DNA of 8,399 nucleotides from assembly GCA_014804085.1 (NCBI GenBank), contig JAAVAM010000069.1, positions 1-8,399 on the forward strand, in the 5' to 3' direction. The DNA comes from Treponema sp. GTDB lineage: Bacteria; Spirochaetota; Spirochaetia; Treponematales; Treponemataceae. Of this stretch, positions 5,277 to 8,399 are shown one piece after another; the stretch's first letter is position 1; each line of letters starts with the position of its first letter. A program made the translations under genes and the position numbers. The notes below the pieces were generated by a model. The model was not told the origin of the DNA. It searched no databases and worked only from the letters and a program-made list of their open reading frames with translations.

Positions 5277-5627
5277 ATGAAGAATTACGACAAAATCAGC
5301 AGCACGAACGCACCGCGCACGGAACTTCACGATGCCCTGGGACTGACGGGAGCAGAAATCAGCATCAACACGCTAGCCGCGGGAACAGGCGTACCGTTCG
5401 TCCATGCGCACAAGCAGAACGAAGAGATTTACGCGATTCTTGAGGGCACGGGTCACGCCGTCATCGATGGCGAGGAAGTCAGTCTTGCGGCGGGCGACTT
5501 TGTGCGTATCAGTCCGGCGGCAAAGCGGCAGTTTTTCGCCGCAGACGATGCCGCGCTCAAATACCTGTGCATACAGGTAAAGGCGCATTCGATCGAAGGC
5601 TATACGGCGGCTGACGCGGTGATGTAA
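5277..5627 (+). CDS. Small cupin-domain protein
   Basis: This is a 116-residue single-domain cupin, a cytoplasmic beta-barrel. Cupin motif 1 is clear: GVPFVHAHKQNEEIYAILEG (38-57), giving metal ligands H43, H45 and E49. Motif 2, GDFVRISPAAKRQFF (73-87), keeps the glycine and proline but has K-R-Q where most cupins have the fourth ligand, a histidine. Metal binding may therefore be altered or absent. The ending LCIQVKAHSIEGYTAADAV is, as I recall, typical of a subgroup found beside HxlR regulators. No enzymatic role can be assigned; ligand binding or isomerisation are possibilities. AAGGAG 6 nt before the ATG at 5277 fixes the start, and an in-frame ATG at 5196 lies inside the palindrome and before the promoter. 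It is first in its transcript, 37 nt before the GyrI-like gene, and divergent from the HxlR gene. Confidence 0.9.
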   Translation: MKNYDKISSTNAPRTELHDALGLTGAEISINTLAAGTGVPFVHAHKQNEEIYAILEGTGHAVIDGEEVSLAAGDFVRISPAAKRQFFAADDAALKYLCIQVKAHSIEGYTAADAVM

Positions 5628-5664
5628 CGGCGGCAGGGCAAGACAACATTACAGAAGGCACAGC

Positions 5665-6174
5665 ATGGATTATGAAGTAGTGGCCGTCAAAGACTTTACC
5701 GTCATCGGCTTTGAGCGGGACTTCTCGTCTGAGGATTCCTATACCACCGTGCCGAAATTCTGGGACGACATCAGCGACCAGTATTTCAGCAGGCTCTGGG
5801 GCGGAAAAACGCCCGAAACGCCGCAGGAAAAAGCAGTCATGGAACACGGCATCGGCGAATTCGCCGTCTGCATTGACGGCGCAGGCGGCGGAAAATTCCG
5901 CTACCTGATCGCGGGCGTGTACAAAGGCGGCGACATTCCAAACGGCATGACGACATTTGACGTTCCCGGCGGCGACTGGGCAAAATTCCGCGCGGTCGGT
6001 CCGCTTCCCGGATCGCTTCAGGCAGTAAACACGCGCGTCTTCAAGGAATGGCTTCCCGCAAACCCCGACTGGGAAGCCGCCGGACAATGCAACATCGAAT
6101 GGTACAGCAACGGCGACCCCGACAGCCCCGGCTACCAGAGCGAAATCTGGCTGCCCGTCAGGCGCAGGAAATGA
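5665..6174 (+). CDS. GyrI-like / AraC effector-binding domain protein
   Basis: A 169-residue stand-alone small-molecule-binding domain of the GyrI-like (effector-binding, SOUL-type) superfamily, without a DNA-binding part. Recognisable pieces are an N-terminal VVAVKDFTVIGFERDF strand pair, the VPKFWDDIS helix (29-37), a central GEFAVCID strand, and the hallmark block from GDWAKFRAVGPLPGS (103-117) through VFKEWLPANPDW (125-136). The domain ends NIEWYSNGDPD (143-153) and YQSEIWLPVRRRK (157-169). The conserved acid of the binding pocket is probably E144. Members bind drugs and hydrophobic ligands, some hydrolyse small electrophiles, and others act as sensors, so the role here is open. AGAAGG 6 nt before the ATG supports the start. 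It follows the cupin gene by 37 nt in the same direction and ends with consecutive in-frame stops, TGA TAG. Confidence 0.88.
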   Translation: MDYEVVAVKDFTVIGFERDFSSEDSYTTVPKFWDDISDQYFSRLWGGKTPETPQEKAVMEHGIGEFAVCIDGAGGGKFRYLIAGVYKGGDIPNGMTTFDVPGGDWAKFRAVGPLPGSLQAVNTRVFKEWLPANPDWEAAGQCNIEWYSNGDPDSPGYQSEIWLPVRRRK

Positions 6175-6180
6175 TAGCGG

Positions 6181-6201
6181 ACGGCAGCACGTACCTGCCG
6201 T
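6181..6201 (+). terminator. Hairpin after the GyrI-like gene
   Basis: A 7-bp stem, ACGGCAG/CTGCCGT (6181-6187 with 6195-6201) and 7-nt loop, lies 6 nt past the stop codon. No T-run follows, so it is not a standard intrinsic terminator. It could still mark or protect the 3' end of the cupin-GyrI message. Confidence 0.35.
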
Positions 6202-6243
6202 TACCATGCTTTCCGCCTATATCACGCCATAGAAACAAAGTAT

Positions 6244-6272
6244 TTGCCATCAACGCGGCGAGCGTGTATCCT
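6244..6272 (+). promoter_or_regulatory. Candidate promoter of the flavin reductase-alcohol dehydrogenase operon
   Basis: TTGCCA (6244-6249), 17-nt spacer, TATCCT (6267-6272). The -10 box is weak, and the predicted start near 6279 would put the AAAGGAG at the extreme 5' end, so the true start may lie further upstream. Confidence 0.35.
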
Positions 6273-6277
6273 TATAG

Positions 6278-6321
6278 AAAGGAGATTCGCATCGCCCTAA
6301 AAACGCCTGCGAAGTCATGTA
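6278..6321 (+). promoter_or_regulatory. Distant ribosome binding site with a spacer hairpin
   Basis: AAAGGAG (6278-6284) is a strong Shine-Dalgarno sequence but lies 37 nt from the reductase ATG at 6322, and no ATG, GTG or TTG stands at normal distance. Between them TTCGCA (6286-6291) can pair perfectly with TGCGAA (6308-6313). If that stem forms, the effective gap to the ATG shrinks to about 9 nt. A minimal start-stop ATGTAATG (6317-6324) overlaps the gene start by one base. Confidence 0.45.
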
Positions 6322-6945
6322 ATGCACGTATTACTTTTTAACGGAAGTCCGAAAGCAAACGGCTGTACATTTACCGCCCTTTCGAAAATTGCAAGCATAC
6401 TCAACGCGCAGGGCATTGAAACGGAAATCCTGCAAATAGGCAATAAGCCTGTGCAGGATTGCATCGGCTGCAACGGTTGTGCAGATAAAGGTATATGCAT
6501 ATTCGCTGACGACTGCGTGAACGAATGGATAGAGAAAGCAAAGTCGGCAGAAGGTTTTGTATTCGGCACGCCCGTGTATTATGCGCATCCGTCGGGGCGT
6601 ATCCTTTCTGCTATGGACAGGCTGTTCTACGCGGGCGGAAAGGCGTTTGCGCATAAGCCCGCGGCGGTCATCGCATCCGCACGGCGCGCAGGCACGACGG
6701 CAACGCTCGATGCAATCTCAAAATATTTGGGCATAGCGGAAATGCCCGTCATATCTTCCACTTATTGGAACATGGTGCACGGCAACACGCCCGAGCAAGT
6801 CAAGCAAGACGCAGAAGGCTTGCAGACAATGCGCAATATCGGCGCGAACATGGCGTGGCTATTGCACTGTATCGAAACGGGCAAACAATCGGGCATTACC
6901 GTACCGCAGACGGAAAATGCTATTAGGACGAATTTCATCAGATAA
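6322..6945 (+). CDS. Flavodoxin-fold NAD(P)H-dependent FMN reductase, iron-sulfur flavoprotein-like
   Basis: A 207-residue cytoplasmic flavoprotein of the NADPH-dependent FMN reductase superfamily. The FMN phosphate loop is LLFNGSPKANGCTF (4-17). A cysteine cluster C47-x2-C50-x2-C53-x5-C59 follows, matching the compact spacing of iron-sulfur flavoproteins that hold a [4Fe-4S] cluster beside FMN; C65 is nearby. The GFVFGTPVYYAHPSGRILSAMDR block (78-100) and the KPAAVIASARRAGT block (112-125) complete the fold. Such enzymes pass electrons from NAD(P)H or ferredoxin to flavins, quinones or other acceptors. No TAA-free extension upstream exists beyond 6298, and ATG 6322 begins the family sequence, but the nearby ribosome binding site is poor. 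The alcohol dehydrogenase gene follows after 19 nt, so the two form an operon. Whether the cysteines really bind a cluster cannot be told from sequence. Confidence 0.88.
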   Translation: MHVLLFNGSPKANGCTFTALSKIASILNAQGIETEILQIGNKPVQDCIGCNGCADKGICIFADDCVNEWIEKAKSAEGFVFGTPVYYAHPSGRILSAMDRLFYAGGKAFAHKPAAVIASARRAGTTATLDAISKYLGIAEMPVISSTYWNMVHGNTPEQVKQDAEGLQTMRNIGANMAWLLHCIETGKQSGITVPQTENAIRTNFIR

Positions 6946-6964
6946 AACAGAGGAGATAGAAATC

Positions 6965-8131
6965 ATGTTAGGAAATTTCACGTACTCAAACCCCACCAAG
7001 CTCTACTTTGGCAAGGACGCTTTGGACGGACTGAACGAGGAACTGCCCAAATACGGCAAGAACGTTTTGCTCGTGTACGGCGGCGGCTCTATCAAGAAAA
7101 ACGGCATCTACGACAAAGTAGTCGCCCTGCTCAAAGCGAACGGCAAAGAGATTTATGAGGATGCGGGCGTTATGCCCAATCCCACGAACAAGAAACTCAA
7201 CGAAGGCATCGAACGGGCGCGGGCGGCAAAAGCCGACTTGATTTTGGCCGTAGGCGGCGGTTCGGTCTGCGACTACGCAAAAGCCGTCTCCGTTTCGGTA
7301 CACTGCAACGACGACGCGTGGGAAAAATACTTCATCCGTTTTGAAGAGCCGACCTGCGACATTATCCCTGTCGGCTGCGTCCTGACCATGGTCGGCACGG
7401 GCAGCGAAATGAACGGCGGCTCGGTTATCACCAATCACGAGCAGAAACTAAAAATCGGACACGTCTTCGGCGACAGCGTTTTCCCCAAGTTTTCGATCAT
7501 GAATCCCGAATTCACCTATACGCTGCCGAAATATCAGATGATTTCTGGCATATACGATATCATGTCGCACATTCTTGAGCAGTATTTTTCGGGGACGGAC
7601 GACAACACGTCGGATTATATTATGGAAGGACTTTTGCGCTCGCTCATCCACAGCGCGAATGTCGCCGTTGAGAATCCCACCGACTACGAAGCACGCTCAA
7701 ACATCATGTGGACGGCGACATGGGCGTTAAACACGCTCGTCGCAAAGGGCAAGGCCACCGACTGGATGGTACACATGCTCGGTCAGGCGGTTGCGGCATA
7801 TACCGACGCAACGCACGGCATGACGCTCGCCGCCGTTACGATGCCGTATTACAAACACATTCTGCCTTACGGCACGGTAAAATTTGCCCGCTATGCCGTG
7901 AACGTCTGGAACGTCAGCCCCGAAGGCAAGACGGAAAAGCAAGTTGCCGAAGAAGGTTTGGAGGCTATGGAAACATGGATGCGCAAAATCGGGCTGGTGA
8001 TGAACATAACCGAACTCGGCGCGACAGAGGAAATGCTCGACGGCATGGTAAAAAGCACGCTCATTATGAACGGCGGCTACAAAGTCATGGACGAAAAAGA
8101 CATCCGCGCCGTTTTGCAGGCGAGTTTCTAA
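6965..8131 (+). CDS. Iron-containing alcohol dehydrogenase (YqhD / butanol dehydrogenase type)
   Basis: A 388-residue, full-length group III alcohol dehydrogenase that probably reduces aldehydes to alcohols with NAD(P)H in the cytoplasm. The N-terminus FTYSNPTKLYFGKDAL (5-20) is typical of the butanol dehydrogenase branch. The dinucleotide domain shows LLVYGGGSIKKNGIYD (35-50) and AVGGGSVCDYAK (95-106). G-T-G-S-E (144-148) precedes the metal site. The four metal ligands match the E. coli YqhD pattern: D198 and H202 in GIYDIMSHILEQYF, H270 in DWMVHMLGQ, H284 in DATHGMTLA. D41/G40-type residues that decide NADP over NAD preference cannot be judged confidently. AGAGGAG about 9 nt before the ATG at 6965 fixes the start. 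YqhD homologues detoxify short-chain and lipid-derived aldehydes, which suits a neighbourhood with an electrophile-type regulator and an aldo/keto reductase 20 nt downstream. Confidence 0.95.
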   Translation: MLGNFTYSNPTKLYFGKDALDGLNEELPKYGKNVLLVYGGGSIKKNGIYDKVVALLKANGKEIYEDAGVMPNPTNKKLNEGIERARAAKADLILAVGGGSVCDYAKAVSVSVHCNDDAWEKYFIRFEEPTCDIIPVGCVLTMVGTGSEMNGGSVITNHEQKLKIGHVFGDSVFPKFSIMNPEFTYTLPKYQMISGIYDIMSHILEQYFSGTDDNTSDYIMEGLLRSLIHSANVAVENPTDYEARSNIMWTATWALNTLVAKGKATDWMVHMLGQAVAAYTDATHGMTLAAVTMPYYKHILPYGTVKFARYAVNVWNVSPEGKTEKQVAEEGLEAMETWMRKIGLVMNITELGATEEMLDGMVKSTLIMNGGYKVMDEKDIRAVLQASF

Positions 8132-8151
8132 TTGAAGCAGAAGCATAAACC

Positions 8152-8399
8152 ATGAAAAAGCTTTTGGGAGTCTTGGCAATCGGCGCGACATTGTTCGACT
8201 ATGCGGCTTGCGCGGGAGCGGAGCGCGGCGCAAAAGGTAACGCGCCTACCGTCACGCTCAACAGCGAATATGAAATGCCCACGCTCGGATTGGGCACATA
8301 CAGTCTGCACGGCGAAACTTGCAAGAACGCCGTAAAGTCCGCGCTTTCGCAAGGATACCGTTTGATCGACACCGCCTACATGTACGGAAACGAAACGGA
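8152..8399 (+). CDS. Aldo/keto reductase with signal-like N-terminus, 3' end missing
   Basis: The first 82 codons of an aldo/keto reductase, cut by the window end. Residues 39-50 (EYEMPTLGLGTY) and LIDTAYMYGNE (71-81) are the family's opening strand and catalytic segment; D73 and Y78 are two members of the catalytic tetrad, and the Lys and His lie beyond the window. These enzymes reduce aldehydes and ketones with NADPH. Unusually, a hydrophobic leader of about 20 residues (MKKLLGVLAIGATLFDYAAC) and an Ala/Gly-rich linker precede the domain, which suggests export, perhaps as a lipoprotein at C20. An aspartate at 16 spoils the hydrophobic core, and the lipobox YAAC is not classical, so export is uncertain. 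The ATG follows a weak AGAAG about 9 nt upstream, 20 nt after the alcohol dehydrogenase stop; the three genes look like one operon. Confidence 0.85.
   Translation, partial: MKKLLGVLAIGATLFDYAACAGAERGAKGNAPTVTLNSEYEMPTLGLGTYSLHGETCKNAVKSALSQGYRLIDTAYMYGNET

Noticed and set aside
5557..6207. Minus-strand open frame of 216 codons
   Set aside because: It is antisense to the cupin 3' end and the GyrI-like gene, and reads as a composition-driven shadow (Val/Ala/Phe-rich, no domain).
6291..6341. Short frame starting ATC just after the AAAGGAG at 6278
   Set aside because: ATC is not a plausible start and the 16 codons overlap the reductase start. The hairpin explanation for the distant ribosome binding site is simpler.
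6986..7438. Minus-strand open frame of 150 codons
   Set aside because: It lies wholly antisense to the alcohol dehydrogenase and has no recognisable features.
1..8399. CRISPR array, tRNA, rRNA, transposase or integrase
   Set aside because: I saw no regularly spaced repeats, no tRNA-like cloverleaf, no rRNA segments and no recombinase motifs in any frame.

Overview
The window looks like an accessory redox and stress-defence region of an anaerobic or microaerophilic bacterium with a mid-range G+C genome. Exported proteins with lipoprotein-like signal peptides suggest a cell envelope like that of a spirochaete or Negativicutes. This is only a guess: there is no rRNA, tRNA or taxonomic marker gene. 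The first kilobase is visibly richer in A+T than the rest.

Layout. Positions 1-970 hold the remnant of an acetyltransferase-like gene on the minus strand, with an intact promoter and ribosome binding site but a broken frame. It is followed by a divergent, apparently leaderless GNAT acetyltransferase gene on the plus strand. A class I SAM-dependent methyltransferase (975-1646) follows the GNAT gene in the same direction. A convergent spacer (1647-1809) separates these from a tight four-gene minus-strand operon (4587 down to 1810). In transcription order the operon holds an exported flavodoxin, a lipoprotein ApbE (FAD:protein FMN transferase), an exported cyclophilin-like fold protein, and a second exported flavodoxin. 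Upstream lies a minus-strand HxlR-family regulator (4746-5099) with a single cysteine near its N-terminus. Divergent from it run a cupin gene and a GyrI-like ligand-binding protein gene. After a hairpin and a second candidate promoter come a flavoprotein reductase with an iron-sulfur-type cysteine motif, an iron-dependent (YqhD/butanol dehydrogenase type) alcohol dehydrogenase, and the start of an aldo/keto reductase with a signal-like N-terminus. The last gene runs off the window.

How it may work together (inference). HxlR proteins often sense quinones, aldehydes or other electrophiles through an N-terminal cysteine. The plus-strand genes encode enzymes that reduce such compounds (alcohol dehydrogenase, aldo/keto reductase, flavin reductase) and two small-molecule-binding proteins (cupin, GyrI-like). 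The minus-strand operon would put flavin-based electron carriers and an FMN-loading enzyme outside the cytoplasm. A perfect 35-bp palindrome between the HxlR and cupin promoters is the strongest candidate control site. The individual families are all known. The arrangement, the palindrome, and a hairpin that may bring a distant ribosome binding site to a start codon are the parts worth following up.
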